64,000 nt of DNA from CBDAUN01 sp965214615. GTDB taxonomy: Bacteria; Pseudomonadota; Gammaproteobacteria; Arenicellales; JAJDZL01. Below the pieces are notes generated by a model, which made no database searches, was not told the DNA's origin, and saw only the letters and a list, made by a program, of their open reading frames with translations. Each line of letters opens with the position of its first letter. The first letter of the stretch is position 1. The position numbers were made by a program, and so were the translations under genes. The DNA is taken from positions 124,001 through 188,000 of the forward strand of contig OZ243952.1 in NCBI GenBank assembly GCA_965214615.1, given 5' to 3'. This document shows positions 16,875 to 26,096 of the stretch, in pieces.

Positions 16875-17198
16875 TCACCGGCCGCCATCACCGCGCGACT
16901 TTTTCTCCTCAATTCCGGAGACGCCGAAGCGCCGCCGCAATTCTTCTACGATTGCGTCATGCGTCAAATCGTATCGTGACAGCAGAACCAAGCTATGAAA
17001 CCATAAATCTGCCGCTTCGTAAACTATTTTGTTGCGAGCGCCTGTTCGAGCGGCTTCTACAAGCTCCTCGGCCTCTTCCATGACCTTGCCGCAAATCGCG
17101 TCTTCGCCGCCCGCATGCAGCGATGCCACATAGGATGTTTCCGGGTCGGCATCCTTGCGCGACTCGATTGTCCTGGACAGCTGTTCCAGCATATCCAT
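16875..17198 (-). CDS. hisE: Phosphoribosyl-ATP diphosphatase HisE
   Basis: This enzyme removes pyrophosphate from PR-ATP in the second step of histidine synthesis. It is an all-helical MazG-like fold with GKVMEEAEELVEAAR and YEAADLWFHSLVLL as the metal/substrate motifs. I chose the ATG at 17198, one base after the hisI stop codon, because the conserved part begins at once and the in-frame sequence upstream merely overlaps hisI. This gives 107 residues, a normal free-standing HisE (separate from HisI, unlike the enteric HisIE fusion). Confidence 0.95.
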   Translation of the reverse strand: MDMLEQLSRTIESRKDADPETSYVASLHAGGEDAICGKVMEEAEELVEAARTGARNKIVYEAADLWFHSLVLLSRYDLTHDAIVEELRRRFGVSGIEEKKSRGDGGR

Positions 17199-17199
17199 G

Positions 17200-17601
17200 C
17201 TATAGCCCGTAAATCTCCTGCGGGTCCTTGAGCACCGGCTCATCGTCGATCCAGCTGCCGTCCCTAAGTGTGCGGTAAAAGCATGCCTGACGGCCCGTAT
17301 GGCAGGCAATTTTGCCGACTTGCTCCACTTTGAGAACCAATGCGTCGCTGTCGCAGTCGGTGCGTATTTCGCGCACCAGCTGCACATGTCCGGATTCTTC
17401 GCCCTTTCGCCACAGCCTGTTACGCGAACGCGACCAGTATACCGCCCGGCCCTCGCGCACCGTGCACTGAAGCGATTCGCGGCTCATCCAGGCCAGCATG
17501 AGAATCTTGCCGGATTCGGCATCCTGCGCGATTGCCGGCAATACTCCGCTCTCAGGCCACGCCAATTGTTCGCAAAAATCCATGTTCAACTCAGATTTCA
17601 T
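17200..17601 (-). CDS. hisI: Phosphoribosyl-AMP cyclohydrolase HisI
   Basis: This enzyme opens the adenine ring of PR-AMP, the third step of histidine synthesis. It has the characteristic motifs MLAWMSRESL, GRAVYWSRSRNRLWRKGE and the zinc site DCDSDALVLKVEQ with CHTGRQACFYR. It is 133 residues, or 127 if the in-frame ATG at 17583 is used. Its start overlaps the end of hisF by 11 bases, so translation is coupled. Confidence 0.96.
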   Translation of the reverse strand: MKSELNMDFCEQLAWPESGVLPAIAQDAESGKILMLAWMSRESLQCTVREGRAVYWSRSRNRLWRKGEESGHVQLVREIRTDCDSDALVLKVEQVGKIACHTGRQACFYRTLRDGSWIDDEPVLKDPQEIYGL

Positions 17602-18367
17602 CGCATACTTCGATCCCGCGACTTCGCATGTGCGCCTTTGCTTCGGCGATCGTATGCTCGCCGAAATGAAAAATGCTCGCCGCTAGCACCGCGTCGGCCC
17701 GGCCGATTTGAATCCCGTCGGCAAGATGGTCCAGTTCGCCCACGCCGCCCGAAGCAATCACCGGCACTTCGATTGCGTCCGAAACGGACTGCGTCAGCTC
17801 AAGATCGAATCCAATCCTGGTTCCGTCCCTGTCCATGCTCGTCAGCAGTATTTCTCCGGCGCCAAGCTCGCACAGGCGCACCGCCCACTGCACCGCATCC
17901 AGCCCTCTCGAGGTTCGTCCGCCATGGGTGTAAACCTCCCATCGGGGCGGGTCCGATTCCGCAATCCGCCGCGCATCAATCGCAACCACAATGCACTGCG
18001 ACCCGAACTTCGCAGACGCCTCGCGTATCAAATCCGGCCGCTCCACCGCGGCTGTGTTAATCGAGATTTTATCCGCGCCGGCGTTCAGCAGGTCATAAAT
18101 GTTGTCCAGGCTGCGAACACCGCCGCCGACTGTCAGGGGAATAAACACCTGCCTGGCAACCGAATTGACAATGTGCAGTATCGTATCGCGTCCGCTCGAA
18201 CTTGCCGTAATATCAAGAAATGCCAGCTCGTCGGCACCTTGCTCGTCGTATCTTCGCGCCGCCTCGACCGGATCTCCGGCATCGCGGATATCGACGAAGC
18301 GAACACCCTTGACTACGCGGCCTTGATCGACGTCCAGGCACGGTATGATGCGTTTGGCGAGCGGCAT
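17591..18367 (-). CDS. hisF: Imidazole glycerol phosphate synthase cyclase subunit HisF
   Basis: This is the (beta/alpha)8-barrel cyclase that, with HisH, makes imidazole glycerol phosphate and AICAR from PRFAR. The N-terminus AKRIIPCLDVDQGRVVKG with the catalytic Asp, the phosphate sites VGGGVRSL and ASGGVGELDHL, and the second Asp in LTSMDRDGTRIGFD are intact. At 258 residues it is full length. It lies between hisA and hisI. Confidence 0.98.
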   Translation of the reverse strand: MPLAKRIIPCLDVDQGRVVKGVRFVDIRDAGDPVEAARRYDEQGADELAFLDITASSSGRDTILHIVNSVARQVFIPLTVGGGVRSLDNIYDLLNAGADKISINTAAVERPDLIREASAKFGSQCIVVAIDARRIAESDPPRWEVYTHGGRTSRGLDAVQWAVRLCELGAGEILLTSMDRDGTRIGFDLELTQSVSDAIEVPVIASGGVGELDHLADGIQIGRADAVLAASIFHFGEHTIAEAKAHMRSRGIEVCDEI

Positions 18368-18396
18368 CGAATCTTACTTTCCGATTGGGCTTCGCC

Positions 18397-19128
18397 TTAA
18401 TTGGCGTCGATATACTGCAGCGCTTCAGCCATGCTGAGCGTGCCTTCGTAAAGTGCCTTGCCCGCAATCACGCCTTCGATGCCCGAATCACGATGCGCCA
18501 TGGCCTGCCTGACGTCTTCAATCCCTTGAACCCCGCCTGCGACAATCACCGGTATCTGAATCTCGCGCGCCAGCCGTACGGCAGCGTCCATATTGACGCC
18601 GCTGAGCATGCCGTCGCGGCTGATGTCGGTATAGATCACCGCACAGGCGCCGCATGCCTGCAGCGTGCGCGCCAGATCAATGATGTCAAGGCCGTGCGAG
18701 CCGGTCCACCCATCGACAGCGACCCTGCCGCCGATCGCATCGAGCCCTGCAATCACCTTGCCGGGGCGAAGCTGATTCAGGTGCTCGACAAACGAAGGCT
18801 CCCTGACCGCACGGGTACCAATGATAACGTAGTCTGCGCCGGCGTCCAGATACGCCAGGGCAGACTCGATAGTTCGGATGCCGCCGCCGATCTGGATCGA
18901 AATCTGCGGCCAGGTGCGGACAATCTCGCCGATGGTCTCGGCATGCGCCGGCGTGCCGCTTACCGCGCCGTCGAGATCAACAATATGGAGGCGCTTTGCG
19001 CCGGCGCTGATCCAGCGCTGCGCCTGGCCCAGCGGGTCTTGCGAATAGACCGTCTCATCGTCCATTCTGCCTTGTACCAGGCGCACACAGCGCCCGTCCT
19101 TCAGATCAATGGCAGGAATCAGCATCAT
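18397..19128 (-). CDS. hisA: ProFAR isomerase HisA
   Basis: This is the HisF-like barrel that isomerises ProFAR to PRFAR. It begins MLIPAIDLKDGRCVRLVQG, carries the catalytic Asp8 and the second acid near YTDISRDGMLSG, and has the phosphate loops IGGGIRT and VAGGVQG. It is 243 residues, complete. It overlaps the hisH stop by four bases (ATGA), so translation is coupled. Confidence 0.98.
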   Translation of the reverse strand: MMLIPAIDLKDGRCVRLVQGRMDDETVYSQDPLGQAQRWISAGAKRLHIVDLDGAVSGTPAHAETIGEIVRTWPQISIQIGGGIRTIESALAYLDAGADYVIIGTRAVREPSFVEHLNQLRPGKVIAGLDAIGGRVAVDGWTGSHGLDIIDLARTLQACGACAVIYTDISRDGMLSGVNMDAAVRLAREIQIPVIVAGGVQGIEDVRQAMAHRDSGIEGVIAGKALYEGTLSMAEALQYIDAN

Positions 19129-19763
19129 GCGCAGCCGTCCCAGCGAGTGAAATTTTCCAGCAGCCTAAGCCCGTGCCGGCGGCTTTTTTCGGGATGAAAC
19201 TGCACCGCAAACAGATTCCCCTTCATTGCCGCGCAGGTAAATTCCGTGCCATAGTGCGAAGTGGCGGCAACCTGCGAGGCGATGCCGGCGGCATAGTAGC
19301 TGTGCACAAAATAGAATCGCGTGCCCGACTCGATGCCGTTCCACAGCGGATGGTCCGAGCACTGCATCACCGCGCTCCAGCCCATATGCGGTATCTTGAT
19401 GCGCCGTCCTGCATCGCTCCACTGACGGCTGAAGCGCCTGACGCTGCCGGACAGGACGCCGAGGCACTCGACGCCGCCATCCTCCTCGCTGTCGGCGTAC
19501 AGCGCCTGCAGGCCGAGGCAGATGCCGAGTACAGGCTTAGTACGCAGTGCCTGTTCAATCGCAAATCGCGTTTCGTCATCGGCCAGTTCCCGCATGAACG
19601 TGCCGATTGCACCCTGTCCGGGAAGAACCAGGCGCGCAGCGCTTCGAATATCCGCCGCCGAACGCGTCGTCACGGTACGCAGTCCGCCTCCTAGCGCTTC
19701 GAACGCATTGCGTACCGAGTGAAGGTTGCCGGTGCCGAAATCGGCAATGGCGATGTCAGCCAT
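19125..19763 (-). CDS. hisH: Imidazole glycerol phosphate synthase glutaminase subunit HisH
   Basis: This is a class I glutamine amidotransferase that feeds ammonia to HisF. The nucleophile elbow VLGICLGLQALY contains the catalytic Cys; His and Glu come from QFHPEKS near the C-terminus. The start at MADIAIADFGTGN (19763) is preferred over one two codons upstream because the conserved strand begins there. It is 212 residues, as usual. Confidence 0.96.
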   Translation of the reverse strand: MADIAIADFGTGNLHSVRNAFEALGGGLRTVTTRSAADIRSAARLVLPGQGAIGTFMRELADDETRFAIEQALRTKPVLGICLGLQALYADSEEDGGVECLGVLSGSVRRFSRQWSDAGRRIKIPHMGWSAVMQCSDHPLWNGIESGTRFYFVHSYYAAGIASQVAATSHYGTEFTCAAMKGNLFAVQFHPEKSRRHGLRLLENFTRWDGCA

Positions 19764-19814
19764 CTGCATGGGGTTGTGCTGTTGGAGGGTCGGGCCGGGC
19801 GCCGGTCAACTGAA

Positions 19815-20414
19815 CTACAGGCTGCCCTTGGTCGACGGGATTTCGCCACTTGCGCGAACATCCATGGCGGCCGCGGCGCGCAGCGCGCGGCCAAAAGCCT
19901 TGAATACGGTCTCTGCAATATGATGCGCATTGCGCCCGCTGATGTTCGCTACGTGAAGCGTTATCTTGGCGTGATTGGATAGCGCCTGGAAAAATTCCCG
20001 GATCAGATCCACATCGAAGCTGCCGACCACGGCCCGCGGATAGTCGACATCGTACTCAAGCGAAGGACGTCCTGAAAAATCCAGTACAACCCGTGAAAGC
20101 GCCTCGTCAAGCGGCACATAGGCGTGGCCGTAGCGCACAATTCCAGCCTTGTCACCGATCGCCTCGGCAATGGCTTCGCCCAGTGCGATTCCGGTATCCT
20201 CGACCGTGTGGTGCGCGTCAATATGCAAATCGCCGGTCGCCTCGATTTCCAAATCGACCATTGCGTGGCGCGCAATCTGCTCAAGCATGTGCTCGAAAAA
20301 CGGCAGGCCTGTCGAAAGCTTCGCCTTGGCGGAGCCGTCGAGATTGATTGACACGCGTATATCGGTTTCCTTAGTTTTGCGGTGCACCTTGGCGCATCGC
20401 GCTTGATTCGTCAT
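19815..20414 (-). CDS. hisB: Imidazoleglycerol-phosphate dehydratase HisB
   Basis: This is the monofunctional manganese dehydratase (199 residues), without the N-terminal histidinol-phosphatase domain found in enterics, so a separate histidinol phosphatase must exist elsewhere. The two metal motifs DAHHTVEDTGIALG and RNAHHIAETVFKAFGRAL are complete. A gap of about 50 bases leads to hisH and 129 bases separate it from hisC. Confidence 0.97.
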   Translation of the reverse strand: MTNQARCAKVHRKTKETDIRVSINLDGSAKAKLSTGLPFFEHMLEQIARHAMVDLEIEATGDLHIDAHHTVEDTGIALGEAIAEAIGDKAGIVRYGHAYVPLDEALSRVVLDFSGRPSLEYDVDYPRAVVGSFDVDLIREFFQALSNHAKITLHVANISGRNAHHIAETVFKAFGRALRAAAAMDVRASGEIPSTKGSL

Positions 20415-20543
20415 GGCCTTGTATCCGATTGACTGTACAGCGCACCGAGGCCGATGCGCAAAGAACGTAGATTATAGAAATAATTGAAGTACTTATACAA
20501 ATTCGCATCCGCCAAGCCGGGAGCCTGGGCGCTTCGGTCACCG

Positions 20544-21635
20544 CTAGACCAGCGCTCCGAGTGCCTGCGCAAACTGTTGGTTCTCGGTTTCGGTGCTCAC
20601 TGTCACACGCAGGCAATTGTTCAATTGCGGGTGCGATCCGTGCAGATTCTTGATCAGGATGCCGCTTGACTTTAACGCCATGTGCAATTCGTCCGCAGTG
20701 TGCGTCTCGGTGCGAAACGTGATGAAATTGGCATGCGACGGATAGACCCTGAGGCCGCCGATAGACTCAAGCATCCGAGCCAGCGCGCTACGCTGGCTGC
20801 GGATTTGTTCGGCATGGGCGTCAAATGCATCCCAGCGATCGAGTGCAAATGCCACGCTGACCCCGGTCAGCACGTTGACATTGTAGGGCATGCGCACCTT
20901 GTTCAGTTCTCGGATCCAGCTCCGGTCGCCGACCAGGTAGCCCAGCCTCAGTCCCGCCAGGCCGCTTTTGGACAGGGTGCGCACGATGAGCACGTTGCCT
21001 TGGCGCTGCGCCAGGTCCATCAGGCTTCGCTGCGCGTAGGCATAATAGGCCTCGTCGACCACGACGGCGCCGCTGATCAGCTGCGCCGTGCGCTCAATCA
21101 CGGACGGATCGAAAAGTGTGCCGGTCGGATTGTTCGGATAGGCGAAAAAGACGCAGTCGGGCTGCTCTCGGCGCAATGCATCAAACCACGCATCAGGGTC
21201 CAGTTCAAAGTTGTCGTCCAGGGTCACAGACGCAAACCGACCCCGGGTGTAGCGCGCAATGATCTCGTACATCGAAAACGACGGCATCGGCGACATCACG
21301 GTTCGCCCGCTCCCGGCGGTCGCAATCTGAATCAGCTGCAGCAGTTCGTCGGAGCCGTTGCCGAGCAGAATTTCCAGCGAATCGGGAATTCCGAACACCT
21401 TGCGCAGCCGCTCCGTGACCTGCCGTCCATCGGCATCGGGATAGCGGTTGATTTGCACTGCGCTCAGGGTTTCAAGCCAGGATTGCCTGAGCGATTCGTC
21501 CAGGCCGTACGGACTTTCCATGGCATCAAGCTTGACCATGCCGGCAGAATCTGCCACCCGGTACGCATCCAGAGCGAGAATCTCGCGATGGACGACATCA
21601 CGGGCGGCTGCCGGCGTACGCAAGGGAGCGGCCAT
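20544..21635 (-). CDS. hisC: Histidinol-phosphate aminotransferase HisC
   Basis: This is a PLP enzyme that converts imidazole acetol phosphate to histidinol phosphate. It has LDAMESPYGLDESLR near the N-terminus, GNGSDELLQL, the cofactor-binding NNPTGTLF, the YYAYAQRS region and the Schiff-base lysine in RTLSKSGLAGLRLGYL. I chose the ATG at 21635 because it overlaps the hisD stop as TGATG and gives 363 residues; open frame continues 105 bases upstream inside hisD. It belongs to the his operon. Confidence 0.95.
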   Translation of the reverse strand: MAAPLRTPAAARDVVHREILALDAYRVADSAGMVKLDAMESPYGLDESLRQSWLETLSAVQINRYPDADGRQVTERLRKVFGIPDSLEILLGNGSDELLQLIQIATAGSGRTVMSPMPSFSMYEIIARYTRGRFASVTLDDNFELDPDAWFDALRREQPDCVFFAYPNNPTGTLFDPSVIERTAQLISGAVVVDEAYYAYAQRSLMDLAQRQGNVLIVRTLSKSGLAGLRLGYLVGDRSWIRELNKVRMPYNVNVLTGVSVAFALDRWDAFDAHAEQIRSQRSALARMLESIGGLRVYPSHANFITFRTETHTADELHMALKSSGILIKNLHGSHPQLNNCLRVTVSTETENQQFAQALGALV

Positions 21636-22936
21636 CACTTCATGCGGCATTGGGCAGAGCGCTGATGCGCCGTCAGGCGCTCTTCGCGCGCCATCACGCT
21701 TGCCGTTGCGGCAAGCCTGGCTGCGCCGGCGGCCGAGCATTCGATCAGCGAAGTCCGCTTTTGAAAATCGTAGACGCCCAGCGGCGAGCTGAATCTCGCC
21801 GCGCCCGATGTGGGGAGCACGTGATTGGGCCCGGCGCAGTAATCGCCCAGCACTTCGGCGCTGTAGGCGCCGCAGAAAATTGCCCCTGCGTTGCGCACTC
21901 GCTCGGCAAGCTTGCGCGGTTCGCTGACCATCAACTCCAGATGCTCGGGGGCGATGCGGTCAATCATATCGGGAATCAGGTCCGGGTCATGCGCATGAAT
22001 CAGCGCCCCCTGGCGCTCAAGCGACGCAGCGACGATGTCTCTTCGTTCAAGCTGAGGCAGGATGCCGTTCATCTCGTTTCGCACCGCGTCAATCAGTTCG
22101 GCGCTGTCGGATATCAAAATCGACTGCGCATCGACATCGTGCTCGGCCTGGGCAAAAAGATCCATCGCCGCCCAGCGCGGGTTCGCATCGGCGTCGCACA
22201 CGACCACGACTTCCGAAGGCCCGGCAATCAGATCAATTCCCACATGTCCGAACACCTGTCGCTTTGCCGCCGAAACCCAGACGTTGCCGGGACCGACAAT
22301 CTTGTCAACCTTGGGCACCGATTCGGTGCCGTAGGTCAGCGCGGCGATCGCGTGAGCACCTCCGATGGTAAAGACCCGATCGACTCCGGCCGCCCTTGCG
22401 GCGTGCGCAACCGCGCTTGAAATGCGTCCTGTAGGAACCGGAGACATCATGATGATTTCGCGTACTCCGGCGACTTTGGCCGCAACGGCCGACATCAGCA
22501 CCGTCGACGGATAGGCCGCCTGTCCGCCCGGCACGTAGATGCCGACCCGCTCTATGGGCGTCACGCGCTGGCCGAGAATCGACTTGTCCTCGTCCTCGTA
22601 CTGCCAGGACTGCTCGCACTGGCGCTGATGAAAATCGCGAATTCGTTGCGCCGCATGCGCAATCGCCTGTGCCACATCGGGCTCGACCCGGGCGAGCGCA
22701 TCCTCCCACTGTCCGGCATCAAGCTCAAGGTCGGCGGCGCTTCGCGCCTGTGAGCCGTCGAACTTGCGGCTGAACTCAATCAGGGCCTTGTCGCCCTCGG
22801 TGCGCACCTTGTCAATGATTGAGCGCACATCGGCGTCGACGGCGGCATTGAATTCCGAGCCGCGCCTGAGCAGTTCCTGCAGATGATCCGCAAAGCCGGG
22901 ATCAGCGGTAGTCAGTTCGGAAATCCTAAGCGGCAT
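21635..22936 (-). CDS. hisD: Histidinol dehydrogenase HisD
   Basis: This zinc enzyme carries out the last two oxidations to histidine. The 433 residues include VERVGIYVPGGQAAYPSTVLM-type sequence (within 22480-22570), the KIVGPGNVWVSAAKRQVFG core, the metal site AEHDVDAQSILIS, and the catalytic HLELMVSEPR and NHVLPTSGAARFSS regions. It overlaps hisG by 11 bases and hisC by one, consistent with coupled translation. Confidence 0.98.
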   Translation of the reverse strand: MPLRISELTTADPGFADHLQELLRRGSEFNAAVDADVRSIIDKVRTEGDKALIEFSRKFDGSQARSAADLELDAGQWEDALARVEPDVAQAIAHAAQRIRDFHQRQCEQSWQYEDEDKSILGQRVTPIERVGIYVPGGQAAYPSTVLMSAVAAKVAGVREIIMMSPVPTGRISSAVAHAARAAGVDRVFTIGGAHAIAALTYGTESVPKVDKIVGPGNVWVSAAKRQVFGHVGIDLIAGPSEVVVVCDADANPRWAAMDLFAQAEHDVDAQSILISDSAELIDAVRNEMNGILPQLERRDIVAASLERQGALIHAHDPDLIPDMIDRIAPEHLELMVSEPRKLAERVRNAGAIFCGAYSAEVLGDYCAGPNHVLPTSGAARFSSPLGVYDFQKRTSLIECSAAGAARLAATASVMAREERLTAHQRSAQCRMK

Positions 22937-23585
22937 GTTCGGCTGCGGCTTGTTCGATCCGGCTGGCGATTTGCTTCATGGGGTGCTCTTTGAGCCGCAT
23001 CGACGCCTTGCAGGCGACTAGGCGGGCGCTGCTGAATGCGATGGTCTCGACCTCGCGCAGACCGTTGGTTCGAAGCGTTGTTCCGGTCTCGGTCAGATCG
23101 ACGATCCGGCTGGCGATGCCGCAAAGCGGCGCCAGCTCTACAGAGCCGTTCAGCTTCATCACGTTTACCGCCTCGCCTCGCGCTGCGAAGTGGCGGCGGG
23201 CTGTGTGGACGTACTTGGTGGCGACCCGGCCGTTCAGTTCGCGCGCGTCCTTCAGCGCGTCATCGGCACGCTCGGCAACTACGATTCGGCATTGGGCGAT
23301 GCGCAGGTCCGCAAGTTCGTAGATTTTGCTGTCCTGGTGCTCAAGCAGCACGTCCTTGCCGACAATTCCCAGATCGGCGCCTCCCAGCGCCACGTAGGCG
23401 GGCACATCGTAGCTGCGTACGATGATCAGGCTGATCGCCGGATTTTCGGTATCAATAACGAGTTTTCGCGTGGTCAGCGGATCGTCCTTGGGCGTAATGC
23501 CTGATGCTGCCAGCATTGGCAGGACATCTTGAATGATCCGTCCCTTTGAGATCGCTATTGATATGTGTCCGTTCGATTCGAACAT
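22926..23585 (-). CDS. hisG: ATP phosphoribosyltransferase HisG, short form
   Basis: This is the first, feedback-controlled enzyme of histidine synthesis. At 219 residues it is the short type, ending soon after the PRPP loop (VDLTETGTTLRTNGL), without the C-terminal ACT-like regulatory domain. Short HisG enzymes need the HisRS-like partner HisZ, which is not in this window. I chose MFESNGHISIAISKGRIIQD at 23585 as the start; open frame runs 102 bases upstream but is basic and unlike the family. It is the first gene of the his operon. Confidence 0.94.
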   Translation of the reverse strand: MFESNGHISIAISKGRIIQDVLPMLAASGITPKDDPLTTRKLVIDTENPAISLIIVRSYDVPAYVALGGADLGIVGKDVLLEHQDSKIYELADLRIAQCRIVVAERADDALKDARELNGRVATKYVHTARRHFAARGEAVNVMKLNGSVELAPLCGIASRIVDLTETGTTLRTNGLREVETIAFSSARLVACKASMRLKEHPMKQIASRIEQAAAEHAA

Positions 23586-24357
23586 GGTCAGGCGCCAGAA
23601 GATAGAATGACTGATGCGTATGGTGAAAAACTTGACTGCGGGATTCGCCCTTGCGCGGCGACGCCGAATTGGATCAGCGCTGCCCATTGCGAGCTGTCTG
23701 CACTATTGTACTTGAAGGCGGCGAGGCAGAAAATTGAAATCCGGCTGCTTACAGCGCTTTGACAAAGCGCGGCGGAGCGGAGGCCGAATTTAGCAGGCGA
23801 GGCCGATGACGATCAATTGCGAGTCCAGAATCCGGACAGGGCATGCACCGATCGGCGGGTGCGATTTTCTCACCAGCGCGCGGTCACTCCGAGGGTGAGT
23901 GCATTCTCGGCGGCCCATTCATTGGGTTCGCGCCGCTGTGCGGCGATGTCTACTGACATGTCCTGCCTGAGCCGGGCCGACACGATGCGCCAGCTCAGCT
24001 GTAGCCGCGCTCGGCGTCAGAATGCGAAACGCTGGCCTGCGGACCGGCGATGAATCGCCCGGAAAACGCCGTCATCCCGTATCAAGAGCCTCTAGAGCCG
24101 ATTCGGAGCTCGAATTCAACGCAAAAGAGTACCTACCAGCACTTCGGCCAATAGCCATCGTTTCGCTACCATGCATGCTCATCGCAACTTTCCATCTCCA
24201 ATAACTATGTATTGAATTCGTTCATCATGTGATTATGCAGTCATTCACACGCACTGCGAACGTCGAAACCGCCTCTCCCTGCGCATCCCCGGCCAGTACG
24301 ACCATAGGCTAACTTCCTATCTTCGTACCCTGTGTATGTCGACAGATGATTTTCCGT
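23586..24357. other. 772-base spacer between murA and hisG
   Basis: In related genomes murA and hisG are usually close. Here the spacer holds no intact gene. It contains a probable gene fragment (23870-24016), a perfect GCGCTTTG/CAAAGCGC palindrome around 23755, and AT-richer sequence at 24060-24340. A TACAAT box on the minus strand (23709-23704), about 120 bases before hisG, could be its -10, but I see no good -35. Confidence 0.5.
23870..24016 (-). pseudogene. Possible C-terminal remnant of an outer-membrane beta-barrel gene
   Basis: The minus strand encodes a stop-bounded stretch of about 48 residues including LSWRIVSARLRQDMSVDIAA and ending NALTLGVTARW before a TGA. The alternating hydrophobic pattern and the terminal aromatic residue resemble the last strands of an outer-membrane barrel. 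There is no start codon in a sensible place and a stop interrupts the frame just upstream, so if real it is a decayed fragment. This is a weak call made on pattern alone. Confidence 0.28.
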
Positions 24358-25662
24358 TCAGGCGGCGTGACGCGTACCGGGGCGCTCGTCAGGGCCGGGA
24401 TGGTAGTGGTGCTCGCGGCGGATGCGGGCGCCAAGGCGCACCAGCTTCTCCTCGATGGTCTGATAGCCCCGGTCGATATGGTAGATTCTCTCAATTACAG
24501 TCTGAGGCTTGGCGACAAGTCCGGCCAGCACCAGGCACGCCGAGGCGCGCAAATCGGTTGCCATCACCGGCGCGCTTTTCAAACCTTCGACGCCCCGAAC
24601 CACCGCCGTGCTGCCGCGCATCAGCACCGATGCGCCCATTCGGCGAAGTTCCTGCACATGCATGAACCGGTTCTCGAATATGGTTTCAGTGACAGTCCCG
24701 GTTCCGCTGGCAATGGTGTTCAGCATCAGAAACTGGGCCTGCATATCGGTCGGAAATCCAGGAAAAGGAGCAGTCGTCACATCAACCGCCCGCGGTCTTT
24801 CGCGAGCCATCTGAATGCGCACCCACGACGACCCGCAGCTGATCGAGGCGCCTGCATCAACCAGCTTGTCCAGCACTGCGGTCAGATGACCCGGATTGAT
24901 GTCGCGCACAGTGATGTCGCCGCCGGTAACCGCGCCTGCAACCAGATAGGTGCCCGCTTCAATCCGGTCGGCAATGATCCGATGCTCGCATCCGTGCAGT
25001 TTTTCGACCCCTTCAATCGTGATCCGGTCGGTCCCCAATCCGTCAATGGCCGCGCCCATCTCCTGCAGGCAGGTGCCCAGATCAACGACTTCAGGCTCGC
25101 GCGCGGCATTTTCGATGACCGTCACACCCTTGGCAATGGTTGCCGCCATCATCAGATTCTCGGTACCGGTAACCGAATTTGTGTCCATAAAGATCTGAGC
25201 GCCTCGCAATTGCGACGCCCTGGCCTTGATGTAGCCACCTTCGATTTCGATCTTGGCGCCCATCGCGCGAAGCCCTTCGATGTGCTGGTCGACCGGCCTT
25301 TGACCGATCGCGCACCCGCCCGGCATCGAGATTTCCGCCCGGCCGAATCGCGCCAGAAGCGGGCCCAGTACAAGAATCGACGCCCGCATTGTCTTTACAA
25401 GCTCGTAGGCGGCGCGATAGTTGTTCACCTCGGCAGTATTGACCTCCACATCCATGGACTCATCCAGCTGAGTCTGCGCGCCTAGGCGCCCAAGCAGATC
25501 CAAGGTGGTGGTCACATCCTGCAAATGCGGGATATTCTTGACCAGAAGCGGTCGGTCGGTAAGAAGCGATGCAATCAGTATCGGAAGGCCAGAATTTTTC
25601 GCGCCCGAAATGCGGACACTTCCTTGCAGCGGCACGCCGCCATCTACAATCAGCTTATCCAT
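24358..25662 (-). CDS. murA: UDP-N-acetylglucosamine 1-carboxyvinyltransferase MurA
   Basis: This cytosolic enzyme transfers enolpyruvate from PEP to UDP-GlcNAc, the committed step of peptidoglycan synthesis and the fosfomycin target. The 434 residues begin MDKLIVDGGVPLQGSVRISG; the catalytic loop MPGGCAIGQRPVD carries Cys117, so the enzyme should be fosfomycin-sensitive in principle. Lys22 and Asn23 (AKNSGLP) are present. The order bolA-grxD-murA-his is seen in other proteobacteria, here with a long spacer before hisG. Confidence 0.98.
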   Translation of the reverse strand: MDKLIVDGGVPLQGSVRISGAKNSGLPILIASLLTDRPLLVKNIPHLQDVTTTLDLLGRLGAQTQLDESMDVEVNTAEVNNYRAAYELVKTMRASILVLGPLLARFGRAEISMPGGCAIGQRPVDQHIEGLRAMGAKIEIEGGYIKARASQLRGAQIFMDTNSVTGTENLMMAATIAKGVTVIENAAREPEVVDLGTCLQEMGAAIDGLGTDRITIEGVEKLHGCEHRIIADRIEAGTYLVAGAVTGGDITVRDINPGHLTAVLDKLVDAGASISCGSSWVRIQMARERPRAVDVTTAPFPGFPTDMQAQFLMLNTIASGTGTVTETIFENRFMHVQELRRMGASVLMRGSTAVVRGVEGLKSAPVMATDLRASACLVLAGLVAKPQTVIERIYHIDRGYQTIEEKLVRLGARIRREHHYHPGPDERPGTRHAA

Positions 25663-25745
25663 TCAAACTCCCCCCTCAAATATCCGGCAGGCCGCTGCCA
25701 CTGCGAGATCCGCTGCGGATGCGACCGCGCCCAGGCCAAGGCCGC

Positions 25746-26066
25746 TCAGTGCTGCTCCGGCGACTGGTCCAGTATTTTCTGCAATTCGCCGGCCTGAAAC
25801 ATCGACATCAGAATATCGCTGCCGCCGACAAACTCTCCGTCAATATACAGCTGAGGAATTGTCGGCCAATTGGAATATCTTTTGATGCCTTCCCTGACCT
25901 CCATGTCACTCAGCACGTTGACTGCGGCGAATTCGGTATTGCACGCTTCAAGTATCTGCACCACGCGGCTGGAAAAGCCGCACTGCGGAAACTGCGGCGT
26001 CCCCTTCATGAACAGCACAACCCGAGTACCCTCGACCGCTTCCTTAATTCGTTCTTCTATTGCCAT
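25746..26066 (-). CDS. grxD: Monothiol glutaredoxin (Grx4 type)
   Basis: This is a 106-residue monothiol glutaredoxin with the CGFS active site (Cys29-Ser32) in FPQCGFSSRVVQIL, the glutathione-binding WPTIPQLYIDGEFVGGSDI, and a C-terminal helix. These proteins bind a [2Fe-2S] cluster with glutathione and pair with BolA proteins in iron-sulfur delivery. The next gene upstream encodes a BolA-family protein, so the genomic pairing supports a BolA-Grx complex. Confidence 0.95.
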   Translation of the reverse strand: MAIEERIKEAVEGTRVVLFMKGTPQFPQCGFSSRVVQILEACNTEFAAVNVLSDMEVREGIKRYSNWPTIPQLYIDGEFVGGSDILMSMFQAGELQKILDQSPEQH

Positions 26067-26096
26067 CAGTATTTCTCCGCCTGTAAATAGGCTCGA

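Noticed and set aside
23750..23775. Perfect GCGCTTTG/CAAAGCGC palindrome as a terminator
   Set aside because: Only a one-base centre and no T-run after it on either strand.
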